From contig NC_085874.1 in the NCBI RefSeq assembly GCF_034702125.1, positions 1-64,000 on the forward strand: DNA of 64,000 bases, given 5' to 3'. Below, in pieces: positions 33,172 through 46,113 of the stretch. Numbering within the stretch: the stretch's first letter is position 1; each line of letters opens with the position of its first letter. The notes under the pieces were generated by a model. That model ran no database searches and was not told where the DNA came from. It saw only the letters and a program-made list of their open reading frames with translations. The stretch is from Engraulis encrasicolus. Its lineage: Eukaryota; Chordata; Actinopteri; Clupeiformes; Engraulidae. Both the position numbers and the translations under genes were made by a program.

Positions 33172-36100
33172 AAAGAAGAAAAGGAAGGAAGAAAGACAGG
33201 AAAAAAGGAAGGAAGAAAGACAGGAGAAAAGGAAGGAAGACAGACAGGAGAAAAGGAAGAAAGAAAGAAAGAAAGAAAGACAGTAGAAAAGGAAGGAAAA
33301 CAGACAGGAGAAAAGGAAGGAAGAAAGACAGGAGAAATGGAAGGAAGAAAGACAGGAAGAAAGAAGGGAGTAAAGGAAGGAAGACAAGAGAATAGGAAGG
33401 AAGAAAGACAGGAGAAAGGGAAGGAAGACAGACAGGAGAAAGGGAAGGAAGACAGACAGGAGAAAAGGAAGGGAGAAAGACAGGAGAAAAGGAAGGAAGA
33501 CAGACAGGAGAAAAGGAAGGAAGACAAGAGAACAGGAAGGAAGAGAGACAGGCGAAACGGAAGGAAGAAAGACATGAAGATAGACAACAGAAAAGGAAGG
33601 AAGAAAGACAGGAGAAACGGAAGGAAGAAAGACAGGAGAGAAGGAAGAAAGTCAGGAGAAACGGAAGGAAGAAAGAAAGGAAGAAAGACAGGAGTAAAGG
33701 AAGGAAGACAAGAGAATAGGAAGAAAGACAGGATAAACGGAAGGAAGACAGACAGGAGAAAAGGAAGGAAGACAGACAGGAGAAAAGGAAGGAAGAAAGA
33801 CAGGAGAGAAGGAAGAAAGACAGGAGAAAAGGAAGGGAGAAAGGGAATGAAGACAGACAGTTGAAAAGTAAGGAAGACAGACAGGAGAAAAGAAAGGAAG
33901 ACAGACAGGAGAATTGGAAGAAAGACAGGAGAAAGAGAAGGAAGAAAGACGGGAGAAAAGGAAGGAAGATAGACAGGAGAAAATGAAGGAATATAGACAG
34001 GAGAAATGGAAGGTAGAAAGACAGAAGAGAAGGAAGAAAGACAGTAGAAGAGGAAGGAAGAAAGACAGGAGAAAAGGAAGGAAGACAGATAGGAGAAACA
34101 GAAGGAAGAAAGACAGGAGAAAAGGAAGGAAGAGACACAGGAGAAAAAGGAAGGAAGAAAGACAGGATAAGAGGAAGGAAGACAGACAGGAGAGAAGGAA
34201 GGAAGAAAGACAGGATAAGAGGAAGGAAGAAAGACAGGATAAAAGGAAGGAAGAAAGACAGGAGAAACGGAAGGAAGACAGACAGGAGAAACGGAAGGAA
34301 GACAGATAGGAGAAAAGGAAGGAAGAAAGACAGGAGAAAATGAAGGAAGAAAGACACGAGAAAGGGAAGGAAGACAGACAGTAGAAAAGGAAGGGAGAAA
34401 CACAGGAGAAAAGGAAGGAAGACAGACATGAGAAAAGGAAGGAAGACAGACAGGAGAAAAGGAAGGAAGACAAGAGAATAGGAAGGAAGACAGACAGGAG
34501 AAACGGAAGGAAGAAAGACAGGAGAAACGGAAGGAAGAAAGACAGGAGAGAAGGAAGAAAGTCAGGAGAAAGGGAAGGAATAAAGACAGGAGAAACGGAA
34601 GGAAGACAGACAGGAGAAAAGGAAGGAAGACAGACAGGAGAAAAGGAAGACAGACAAGAGAAACGGAAGGAAGAAAGACAGGAGAAAAGGAAGGAAGACA
34701 GACAGGAGAAAAGGAAGGAAGAAAGATGGGAGAAAAGGAAGGAAGACAGACAGGAGAAAAGGAAGGAAGACAGACAGGAGAAAAGGAAGGAAGAAAGACA
34801 GGAGAAACGGAAGGAAGACAGACAGGAGAAAAGGAAGGAAGACAAGAAAATAGTAAGGAAGACAGACAGGAGCAACGGAAGGAAGAAAGACAAGAGAAAA
34901 GGAAGGAAGACAAGAGAATAGGAAGGAAGACAGACAGGAGAAACGGAAGGAAGAAAGACAGGAGAAACGGAAGGAAGACAGACAGGAGAATCGGAAGGAA
35001 GAAACACAGGAGACACGGAAGGAATAAAGACAGGAGAAAAGGAAGGAAGAAAGACAGGAGAAAGGAAAGAAAGACACACATGACAAAGGAAAGAAAGACA
35101 GGAGAAAAGGATGGAAGACAGACAGGAGAAAAGGAAGGAAGAAAGGGAAGAAAGACAGGAGAAAAGGAAGGAAGAAAGACAGGAGAAAAGGAAGGAAGAA
35201 AGACAGGAAGTAAGAGAGAGAAGAAAAGGAAGGAAGACAGACAGGAAGTAAGACACACAGGAGAAAAGGAAGGAGGAAAGACTGGAGAAAAGGAAGGAAG
35301 ACAGACAGGAGAAAAGGAAGGAAGAAAAACAGGAGAAAAGGAAGGTGAAAAAGGAAGGAAGAAAGACAGGAAGAAAGGAAGGAAGACAGACAGTAGAAAA
35401 GGAAGGAAGAAAGACAGGAGGAAAGTCAGAAGAAAAGGAAGGAAGAAAGACAGGAGAAAAGGAAGGAAGACAGACAGGAGAAAAGGAGGAAGGACAGACA
35501 GGAAAAACAGAAGGAAGACAGACAGGAGAAAAGGAGGGAGGACAGACAGGAGGAAAGTCAGAAGAAAAGGAAGGAAGAAAGACAGGAGAAAAGGAAGGAA
35601 GACAGACAGGAGAAAAGGAAGGAAGAAAGACAGGAGAAAAGGAAGGAAGAAAGACAAGAGAAAAGGAAGGAAGAAAGACAGGAGAGAAGGAAGAAAGACA
35701 GGAAAAAAGGAAGGAAGACAGACAGGAGAAAAGGAAGGAAGAAAGACAGGAGAAAAAGAAGGAAGACAAAAGAATAGGAAGGAAGACAGAGAGGAATAAC
35801 GGAAGGAAAAAAGACAGGAGAAAAGGAAGGAAGACAGACAGGAGAATTGGAAGAAAGACAGGAGAAAAGGAAAGAAGACAAGATAATAGAAAGAAAGAAA
35901 GACAGGAGAAAAGGAAGGAAGACAGACAGGAGAAAAAGAAGGAAGAAAGAGAGGGAAAAAAAGGAAGGAAGAAAGACAGGAAGAAAGACAGGAGAAAAGG
36001 AAGGAAGAAAGACAGGATAAAAGGAAGGAAGACACACAGGAGAGAAGGAAGAAAGGCAGGAGAAAAGGAAGGAAGAAATACAGTAGAAAAGGAAGGAAGA

Positions 36101-39100
36101 CAAGGGAATAGGAAGGAAGATAGACAGGAGAAACGGAAGGAAAAAAGACAGGAGCAACGGAAGGAAGAAAGACAGGAGAAATGGAAGGAAGAAAGACAGG
36201 AGAAACGGAAGGAAGAAAGACAGGAAGTAAGAGAGAGAGAAGAAAAGGAAGGAGGAAAGACTGGAGAAAAGGAAGGAAGACAGACAGGAGAAAAGGAAGG
36301 AAGAAAAGCAGGAGAAAAGGAAGGTGAAAAAGGAAGGAAGGAAGACAAGAGAATAGGAAGGAAGACAGACAGGAGAATCGTAAGGAAGAAACACAGGAGA
36401 AACGGAAGGAATAAAGACAGTAGAAAAGGAAGGAAGACAGAGAGGAGAAAGGGAATAAAGACAGGAGAAAAGGAAGGAGGATAGCCAGGAGAAACGGAAG
36501 GAAGAAAGACAGGAGGAAAGAAGAAAAGGAGAAAGGAAAGAAAGACAGGAGAAAAGGAAGGAAGAAAGACAGGAGAAACGGAAGGAAGAAAGACAGGAGA
36601 AACGGAAGGAAGAAAGACAGGAGAAAAGGAAGGAAGAAAGACAGGAGAGAAGGAAGAAAGACAGGAGAGAAGGAAGAAAGACAGGAGAAAAGGAAGGAAG
36701 ACAGACAGGAGAAAAGGAAGGAAGACAAGAGAATAGGAAGGAAGACAGACAGGCGAAACGGAAGGAAGAAAGACATGAAGACAGACAGCAAAAAAAGAAG
36801 GAAGAGAGACAGGAGAAAAGGAAGGAGGAAAGACAGGAGAAAAGAAAGGAAGAAAGACAAGAAAAAAAGGAAGGAAGAAAGACAGGAGAAAAGGAAGGAA
36901 GACAGACAGGAGAAAAGGAAGGAAGAAAGACAGGAAGAAAGACAGGAGAAAAGGAAGGAAGACAGACAGGAGAAAGGGAAGGAAGAACGATAGGAGAAAA
37001 GGAAGGAAGAAAAACAGGAGAAAAGGAAAGAAAAAAGGAAGTAAGAAAGGTAGGAAGAAAGACAGGAAGAAAGACAAGAGAAAAGGAAGGAAGGCAGACA
37101 GGAGAAAAGGAAGGAAGACAGAGAGGAGAAAAGGAAGGAAGACAGACAGGAGAAACGAAAGGAAAAAAGACAGGAGAAACGGAAGGAGGACAGACAGGAG
37201 AAAAGGAAGGAAGAAAGACAGGAAAAAAAGGAACGAAGAAAGACATGAGAAAAGGAAGGAAGACAGACAGGAGAGAAGGAAGGAAGACAGACAGGAAAAA
37301 GGAAGGAAGAAAGACAGGAGAAAAGGGAATAAGACAGACAGGAGAAAAGGAAGGAAGACAGACAGGAAAAAGGAAGGAAGAAAGACAGGAGAGAAGGAAG
37401 AAAGACAGGAGAAAAGGAAGGAAGAAAGACAGGAGAAAAGGAAGGAAGACAAGAGAATAGGAAGGAAGAAAGACAGGAGAAACGGAAGGAAGAAAGACAG
37501 GAGAAACGGAAGGAAGAAAGACAGGAGAAAAGGAAGGAAGAAAGACAGGAGAAAAGGAAGGAAGAAAGACAGGAAGAAAGACAGAAGAAAAGGAAGAAAG
37601 ACAGGAGAGAAGGAAGAAAGACAGCAGAAAGGGAAGGAAGACAGACAGGAGAAAATGAAGGAAGACAGACAGGAGAAACGGAAGGAAGAAAGACAGGAAG
37701 ACAGACAGGAGAAAAGGAAGGAAGAAAGATGGGAGAAAAGGAAGGAAGACAGACAGGAAAAAGGGAAGGAAGAAAGACAGGAAGAAAGACAGGAGAAAAG
37801 GAAGGAAGACAGACAGGAAAAAAGGAAGGAAGACAGACAGGAGAAAAGGAAGGAAGAAAGACAGGAAGAAAGACAGGAGAAAAGGAAGGAAGACAAGAGA
37901 AACGGAAGGAAGACAGACAGGAGAAAAGGAAGGAAGACAAGAGAATAGGAAGGAAGACAAGAGAATAGGAAGGAAGACAGACAAGAGAAACGGAAGGAAG
38001 AAAGACAGGAAGACAGACAGGAGAAAAGGCAGGAAGAGAGACAGGAGAAAAGGAAGGAGGAGAGACAGGAGAAAAGGAAGGAGGAAAGACAGGAGAAAAG
38101 GAAGGAAGAAAGACAGGAAAAAAGGAAGGAAGAAAGACAGGAGAAAAGGAGGGAAGACAGAAAGACGGGAGAAAAGGAAGGAAGAAAGACAGGAGAGAAG
38201 GAAGAAAGGCAGGAGAAAAGGAAGGAAGACAGACAGGAGAAAAGGAAGGAAGAAAGGGAAGAAAGACAAGCGAAAATGAAGGAAGAAAGACAGGAGAAAA
38301 GGAAGACAGACAGCAAAAAAGGAAGGAAGACAGACAGGAGAAAAGGGAGGAGGAAAGACAGGAGAAAAGGAAGGAAGAAAAACAGGAGAAAGGGAAGGTG
38401 AAAAAGGAAGGAAGAAAGGAAGGAAGAAAGACAGGAAGAAAGAAAGGAGAAAAAGAAGGAAGGCACACAGGATAAAAGGAAGGAAGAAAGACAGGAAAAA
38501 AAGGAAGGAAGACAGACAGGAGAAAAGGAAGGAAGAAAGACAGGAAAAAAGGAAGGAAGAAAGACAGGAGAAAAGGAAGGAAGACAGACAGGAGAAAAGG
38601 AAGGAAGAAAGACATGAAGACAGACAGCAAAAAAGGAAGGAAGAGAGACAGGAGAAAAGGAAGGAGGAAAGACAGGATAAAAGGAAGGAAGACAGAAAGG
38701 AGAAAGGGAAGGAAGAAAGACAGGAGGAAAGTCAGAAGAAAAGGAGGGAAGAAAGACAGGAGAAAAGGAAGGAAGAATAAAAGGAAAGGAGAAAGACAGG
38801 AGAAAAGGAAGGAAGACAGACAGGAGAAAAGGAATGAAGACAAGAGAATAGGAAGGAAGACAGACAAGAGAAAAAGAAGGAAGAAAGACAGGAAGACAGA
38901 CAGGAGAAAAGGAAGGAAGACAGAGAGGAGAAAAGGAAGGAAGAAAGATGGGAGAAAAGGAAGGAAGAAAGACAGGAGAAACGGAATGAAGAAAGACAGG
39001 AAGAAAGACAGGAAAAAGGAAGACAAACAGGAGAAAAGGAAGGACAACAGACAGTGGAAAGGAAGGATGAAAGACAGGAGAGAAGGAAGAAAGTCAAGAG

Positions 39101-42100
39101 AAAGGGAAGGAAGAAAGACAGGAGAAAAGGAAGGAAGACAGACAGGAGAAAAGGAAGGAAGACAAGAGAATATGAAGGAAGACACTCAGGAGAAACAAAA
39201 GGAAGAAAGACAGGAAGACAGACATGAGAAAAAGAAGGAAGAAAGACAGGAGAAAAGGAAGGAAGAAAGACAGGAGAAAAGGAAGGAAGAAATACAGGAG
39301 AAACGGAATGAATAAAGACAGGAAGAAAAACAGGAGTAAAGGAAGGAAGACAAGAAAATAGGAAGAAAGAAAGACAGGAGAAACGGAAGGAAGACAGAAA
39401 GGAGAAAAGGAAGGAAGACAGACAGCAGAAAAGGAAGGAAGACAGACAGAAGAAAAGGAAGGAAGAAAGACATAAGAAAAGGAAGGAAAACAAGAGAATA
39501 GGAAGGAAGACAGACAGGAGAAACGGAAGGAAGAAAGACAAGAAGAAAGACAGGAGAAAAGGAAGAAAGACAGACAGAAGAAAAGAATGGACGACAGACA
39601 GTAGAAAAGGAAGAAAGACAGGAGAAAGGGAAGGAAGAAAGACAAGAGAAAATGAAGTAAGACAGACAGGAGAAAAGGTAGGAAGAAAGACAGGAGAAAA
39701 GGAAGGAAGAAAGAGGAGAAATGTAAGGAAGACAAGAAAATACGAAGGAAGAAAGACTGGAGAAAAGGAAGGAAGACAGACAGTAGAAAAGGAAGGGAGA
39801 AAGACAGGAGAAAAGGAAGGAAGACAGACAGGAGAAAAAGAAGGAAGACAGACAGGAGAAACGGAAGGAAGAAAGACAGGAAGAAAGACAGGAGAAAAGG
39901 AAGGAAGAAAGACAGGAGAAAAGGAAGGAAGACAGACAGGAGAAAAGGAAGGAAGAAAGACAGGAGAAAAGGAAGGAAGAAAGACAGGAGAAAAGGAAGG
40001 AAGACAGACAGGAGAAAAGGAAGGAAGAAAGACAGGAGAAACGGAAGGAAGAAAGACAGGAAGAAAGACAGGAGAAAAGGAAGGAAGACAAGAGCATAGG
40101 AAGGAAGAAAGACAGGAGAAACAGAAGGAAGAAAGACAGGAGAAAAGGAAGGAAGACAGACAGTAGAAAAGGAAGAAAGACAGGAGAAAAGGAAGGAAGA
40201 CAGAAAGGAGAAAAGGAAGGAAGACTGTGAGGAGAAACGGAAGGAAGAAAGACAGGAGAAACGGAAGGAAGAAAGACAGGAGAAAAAGAAGGAAGACAGA
40301 CAGGAGAAAAGGAAGGACAACAGACAGTGGAAAAGGAAGAAAGAAAGACAGGAGAAACGGAAGGAAGAAAGACAGGAGAAACGGATGGAAGAAAGACAGG
40401 AGAAAAGGAAGGAAGACAAGAGATTAGGAAGGAAGAAAGACAGGAAAAACGGAAAGAAGAAAGACAGGATAAATTGAAGGAAGAAAGACAGGAGAAAAGG
40501 AAGGGAGAAAGACAGGAGAAGCGGAAGGAAGAAAGACAGGAAGACAGAAAGTAGAAAAGGAAGGAAGACAGACAGGACAAAAGGAAGGAAGACAGACAGG
40601 AGAAAAGGAAAGAAGAAAGACAGGAGAGAAGGAAGAAAGACAGGAGAAAAGGAAGGAAGACAAGAGAATAGGAAGGAAGAAAGACAGGAGAAAAGGAAGG
40701 ATGACAGACAGGAGAAAAGGAAGGAAAAAAGACAGGAGAAACGGAAGGAAGACAGACAGAGGAAAAGGAAGGAAGAAAGACAGGAAGAAAGACAGGAGAA
40801 AAGGAAGGAAGAGAGACAGGAGAAAAGGAAGAAACACAAGAGAATAGGAAGGAAGACAGACAGGCGAAACAGAAGGAAGAAAGATATGAAGACAGACAGC
40901 AGATAAGGAAGGAAGAGAGACAGGAGAAAAGGAAGGAGGAAGAAAAGGAAGGAAGACTGACAGGAGAAAAGGAAGGAAGACAAGAGAATAGGAAGGAAGA
41001 AAGACAGGAGAAAAGGAAGGAGGAGAGACAGGGAAAAAAGGAAGGAAGAAAGACAGGAGCAATGGAAGGAAGAAACACAGGAAGAAAGACAGAAGAAAAG
41101 GAAGGAAGAAAAGAGAATAGGAGGGAAGACAGACAGGAGAAACGGAAGGAAGACGCACAGGAGAAAGGAAATAAAGACAGGAGAAAAGGAAGGAAGACAG
41201 ACAGGAGAAAAGGAAGGAAGACAAGAGAATAGGAAGGAAGACAGACAGGAGAAACGGAAGGAAGAAAGACAGGAAGACAGACAGGAGAAAAGGAAGGAAG
41301 ACAGACAGGAGAAAAGGAAGGAAGAAAGACAGGAGAAACGGAATGAAGAAAGACAGGAAGAAAGACAGGAGAAAAGGAAGGAAGACATACAGGAGAAAAG
41401 GAAGGACAACAGACAGTGGAAAGAAAGGATGAAAGACAGGAGAGAAGGAAGGAAGACACACAGGAGAAAAGGAAGGAAGAAAGACAGGAGAAAAGGAAGG
41501 AAGAAAGACAGGAAGAAAGACAGGAGTAAAGGAAGGAAGGAAGACATACAGGAGAAGAACAAGGAAGACAGACAGGAGAAAAGGAAGGAAGACGGACAGG
41601 AGAAAAGGAAGGAAGAAAGACAGGAGAAAAGGAAGGAAGACAGACAGGAGAAAAGAAAGGAAGACAAGAGAATAGGCAGGAAGACAGACAGGAGAAATGA
41701 AAGGAAGAAAGACAGGAAGAAATACAGGAGAAAAGGAGGGAAGACAGACAGGAGAAAAGGAAGGACAACAGACAGTGGAAACGGAAGGATGAAAGACAGG
41801 AGAGAAGGAAGAAAGTCAGGAGAAAGGGAAGGAAGAAAGACAGGAGAAAAGGAAGGAAGACAAGAGATTATGAATGAAGACACTCAGGAGAAACGAAAGG
41901 AAGAAAGACAGGAAGACAGAGAGGAGAAAAGGAAGGAAGAAAGACAGGAGAAACGGAAGGAAGAAAGACAGGAAGACAGACAGGAGAAAAGGAAGGAAGA
42001 AAGGGAAGAAAGACAGGAGAAAAGGAAGGAAGAAAGACAGGAGAAACGAAAGGAAGAAAGACAGGAGAAAGGGAAGGAAGACAGACAGGAGAAAAGGAAG

Positions 42101-44862
42101 GAAGACAAGAGAAAAGGAAGGAAGAAAGACGGGAGAAAAGGAAGGAAGACAGACAGGAGAAAAGGAAGGAAGACAGACAGTAAAAAGAGGCAGGAAGACA
42201 GACAGGAGAAAAGGAAGGAAGACAAGAGAAAAGGAAGGAAGAAAGACAGGAGAAACGGAAGGAAGAAAGACAGGAGAAACGGAAGGAAGACAGACAGGAG
42301 AAAAGGAAGGAAGACAGACAGGAGAAAAGGAAGGAAGAAAGACAGGAGGAAAGAAAGGAGAAAAGGAAGAAAGAAAGACAGGAGAAAAGGAAGGAAGACA
42401 AGAGAATAGGAAGGAAGACAGACAGGAGAATCGTAAGGAAGAAAGATATGAAGACAGACAGCAGAAAAGGAAGGAAGAGAGACAGGAGAAAAGGAAGGAG
42501 GAAGAAAAGGAAGGGAGAAAGACAGGAGAAAAGGAAGGAAGACAGACAGGAGAAAAGGAAGGAAGAAAGACAGGAAAAAAAGAAAGGAAGAAAGACAGGA
42601 GAAAAGGAAGGAAGAAAGACAGGAGAAACAAAAGGAAGAAAGACAGGAAGAAAGACAGTAGTAAAGGAAGAAGACAAGAGAATAGGAAGGAAGAAAGACA
42701 GGAGAAAAGGAAGGAAGACAGACAGGAGAAAAGGAAGGAAGACAGACAGGAGAAAAGGAAGGAAGAAAGACAGGAGAAAAGGAAGGAAGACAAGAGAATA
42801 GGAAGGAAGACAGACAAGAGAAACGGAAGGAAGAAAGACAGGAAGACAGACAGGAGAAAAGGAAGGAAGACAGACAGGAGAAAAGGAAGGAAGACAGACA
42901 GGAGAAAAGGAAGGAAGAAAGACAGGAAGACAGACAGGAGAAAAGGAAGGAAGACAGACAGGAGAAAAGGAAGGACAACAGACAGTGGACAAGAAAAGGA
43001 AGAAAGACAAGAGAAACGGAAGGAAGAAAGACAGGAGAAAAGGAAGGAAGACAGACAGGATAAAAGGAAGGAAGAAAGACAGGAGGAAAGATAGGAGAAA
43101 ATGAAGGAAGAAAGAGAGGAGAAAAGGAAGGAAGACAGACAGGAGAAAAGGAAGGAAGAAAGACAGGAAAAAAAGACGGGAAAAAAGAAAGGAAGAAAGA
43201 CAGGAAAAAAGGAAGGAAGACACACAGGAGAAAAGGAAGGAAAAAAGAAAGGAGAAACGGAAGGAAAAAAGACAGGAAGAAAGACAGGAGAAAAGGAAGG
43301 AAGACAAGAGAATAGGAAGGAAGAAAGACAGGAGAAACGGAAGGAAGACAGACAGGAGAAAAGGAAGGAAGACAGACAGGAGAAAAGGAAGGAAGACAGA
43401 CAGGAGAAAAGGAAGGAAGACAGACAGGAGAAACGGACAGAAGAAAGACAGGAAGACAGACAGGAGAAAAGGAAGGAAGAAGAAAAGGAAGGAAGAAAGA
43501 CAGGAGAAAAGGAAGGAAGACAGACAGGAGAAAAGGAAGGAAGACAAGAGAATAGGAAGGAAGACAGACAAGAGAAACGGAAGGAAGAAAGACAGGAAGA
43601 CAGACAGGAGAAAAGGAAGGAAGACAGACAGGAGAAAAGGAAGGAAGAAAGATGGGAGAAAAGGAAGGAAGAAAGACAGGAAGAAAGACAGGAGAAAAGG
43701 AAGGAAGACAGACAGGAGAAAAGGAAGGACAAGAGACAGTGGAAAAAGAAGGATGAGAGACAGGAGAGAAGGAAGAAAGTCAGGAGAAAGGGAAGTAAGA
43801 AAGACAGGAGAAAAGGAAGGAAGACAGACAGGAGAAAAGGAAGGAAGACAGACAGGGAAAAGGAAGGAAGACAGACAGGAGAAAAGGAAGGAAGACAGAC
43901 AGGAAAAAGGGAGGCAGAAAGACAGGAGAGAAGGAAGACACTCAGGAGAAATGAAAGGAAGAAAGACAGGAAGACAGACAGGAGAAAAGGAAGGAAGAAA
44001 GACAAGAGAATCGGAAGGAAGAAAGACAAGAGAAAAGGAAGGAAGACAGACAGGAGAAAAGGAAGGAAGAAAGACAGGAGAAACGAAAGGAAGAAAGACA
44101 GGAGAAAAGGAAGGAAGACAGACAGGAGAAAAGGAAGGAAGACAAGAGAATAGGAAGAAAGAAAGACAGGAGAAAAGGAAGGAAGACAGACAGGATAAAA
44201 GGAAGGAAGAAAGACAGGAGAAAAGGAAGGAAGACAGACAGGAGAAAAGGAAGGAAGAAAAACAGGAGAAAAGGAAGGAAGACAGACAGGAGAAAAGGAA
44301 GGAAGAAAAACAGGAGAAAAGGAAGGAAGAAAGACAGGAGAAAAGGAAGGAAGACAAGAAAATAGGAAGGAAGATAGACAGGAGAAAAGGAAGGAAGACA
44401 GACAGGAAAAAGGAAGGAAGACAAGAGAATAGGAAGGAAGACAGACAGGAGAAATGAAAGGAAGAAAGACAGGAAGACAGACAGGAGAAAAGGAAGGAAG
44501 ATAGACAGGAGAAAAGACAGGACGACAGACAGGAGAAAAGGAAGGAAGAAAGACAGGAGAGAAGGAAGGAAGACAGACAGTAGAAGCGAAAGGAAGAAAG
44601 ACAGGAAGACAGACAGGAGAAAAGGAAGGAAGACAGACAGGTGAAGAGGAAGGAGGAAAGACAGGAAGAAAGACAGTAGAAAAGGAAGGAAGACAGACAG
44701 GAGAAAAGGAAGGACAACAGACAGGTGAAAATGAAGGAAGAAAGACAGGAGAGAAGGAAGAAAGTCAGGAGAAAGGGAAGGAAGAAAGACAGGAGAAAAG
44801 GAAGGAAGACAAGAGAATAGGATGGAAGAAAGACAGGAGAAAAGGAAGGAAGACAGACAGGA
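33172..44862 (+). repeat. 24-bp purine-rich minisatellite, block 2 (11.7 kb)
   Basis: Roughly 480 copies of the same unit as at 22,379. Variants alternate between CAGACAGG and AAGACAGG middles. Other recurring variants are AGAGAATAGG, GAGAAACGG, shortened 15-16-bp units (GGAAGAAAGACAGGAG) and doubled CAGGAAGAAAGA units. Combinations of these variants recur many times, implying block-wise amplification. Minus-strand frames stay open for up to 2,069 codons and plus-strand frames for several hundred, purely because of the repeat. No start context, splice structure or non-repetitive domain supports a gene. Confidence 0.96.
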
Positions 44863-45321
44863 TGTTACAGCCATTTTGGTGTTTTTTATGTCTTGGCCTA
44901 CTAAGTAACATTTTGGGTTGAATATGAAATATTTGATTATTATGGATGATATTTATGGCTGGATTACATATTTAGGTTTGGTTTTATGTTTATTGCTTTA
45001 TGTGTGATGAGCACCATTGGGGTGACGTCATGCGTCAAGCGTCATATAACCGAGTCTTTTTGGTTGGTTGAATGAATGGGAAATGCAGCCCGGTTTGTAA
45101 CACTATTTTGACCGTATCTGCTTTATGTTTTTTACAATTATATCACCTTTTCGTTTAGTTTGTACTGTTACTCATTTCAACTGGACTTTCATTCATCACC
45201 TGTTATCATCCTGGACGCAATAAATTATTTTCTGCACCATAACATAAAGAGTGCGCGTTCAATCCCAGCCGAAGCCTAGTGTTTGCCATTCCGTGGAAAC
45301 TTTGAAGAAATGGACGCCACA
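44863..45321 (+). mobile_element. Solo LTR
   Basis: Starts TGTTACAGCCATTTTGG and ends GGACGCCACA, giving the canonical TG...CA, with the 5-bp duplication CAGGA on both sides (44,858-44,862 and 45,322-45,326). Contains a TATA-like CATATAA at about 45,043 and AATAAA at about 45,220. It is probably the remnant of LTR-LTR recombination. Its first bases resemble those of the 3' LTR at 31,563. Confidence 0.88.
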
Positions 45322-46113
45322 CAGGAAAAAGGAAGGAAGAAAGACAGGAGAGAAGGAAGACACTCAGGAGAAATGAAAGGAAGAAAGACAAGAAGACGGA
45401 CAGGAGAAAAGGAAGGAAGACAAGAGAAACGGAAGGAAGAAAAACAGGAGAAAAGGAAGGAAGAAAGACAGGAGAAATGGAAGGAAGAAAGACAGTAGAA
45501 AAGGAAGGAAGACAGACAGGAGAAAAGGAAGGAAGAAAGACAGGAAAAAAGACAGGAGAAAAGGAAGGAAGACAGACAGGAGAAAAGGAAGGAAGGCAGA
45601 CAGGAGAAAAGGACGGAAGAAAGACTGGAAGAAAGTCAGGAGAAAAGGAAGGAGAACAGACAGGAGAAAAGGAAGAAAGAAAGACAGGAGAAAATGAAGG
45701 AAGACAGACAGAAGAAAAGGAAGGAAGACAGACAGGAGAAAAGGAAGGAAGAAAGACAGGAAGAAAGACAGGAGAAAAGGAAGGAAGACAAGAGAATAGG
45801 AAGGAAGACAGACAGGAGAAACGGAAGGAAGACAGACAGGAGAAAAGGAAGGAAGACAGACAGGAGAAAAGGAAGGAAGACAGACAGGAGAAAAGGAAGG
45901 GAGAAAGACAGGAGAAAAGGAAGGAAGACAGACAGGAGAAAAGGAAGGAAGACAAGAGAATAGGAAGGAAGACAGACAGGCGAAACGGAAGGAAGAAAGA
46001 TATGAAGACAGACAGCAGAAAAGGAAGGAAGAGAGACAGGAGAAAAGGAAGGAGGAAAGACAGGAGAAAAGGAAGGAAGACAGACAGGAGAAAAGGAAGG
46101 AAGAAAGACAGGA
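45322..46113 (+). repeat. 24-bp minisatellite, block 3
   Basis: Same unit and orientation as block 2, separated from it only by the solo LTR. Confidence 0.95.

Noticed and set aside
32976..39185. 2,069-codon minus-strand ORF and other long ORFs of the 24-bp array
   Set aside because: Open only because the unit is a multiple of three and mostly lacks stops. Frames on both strands are open at once, and there is no domain or start/splice support.
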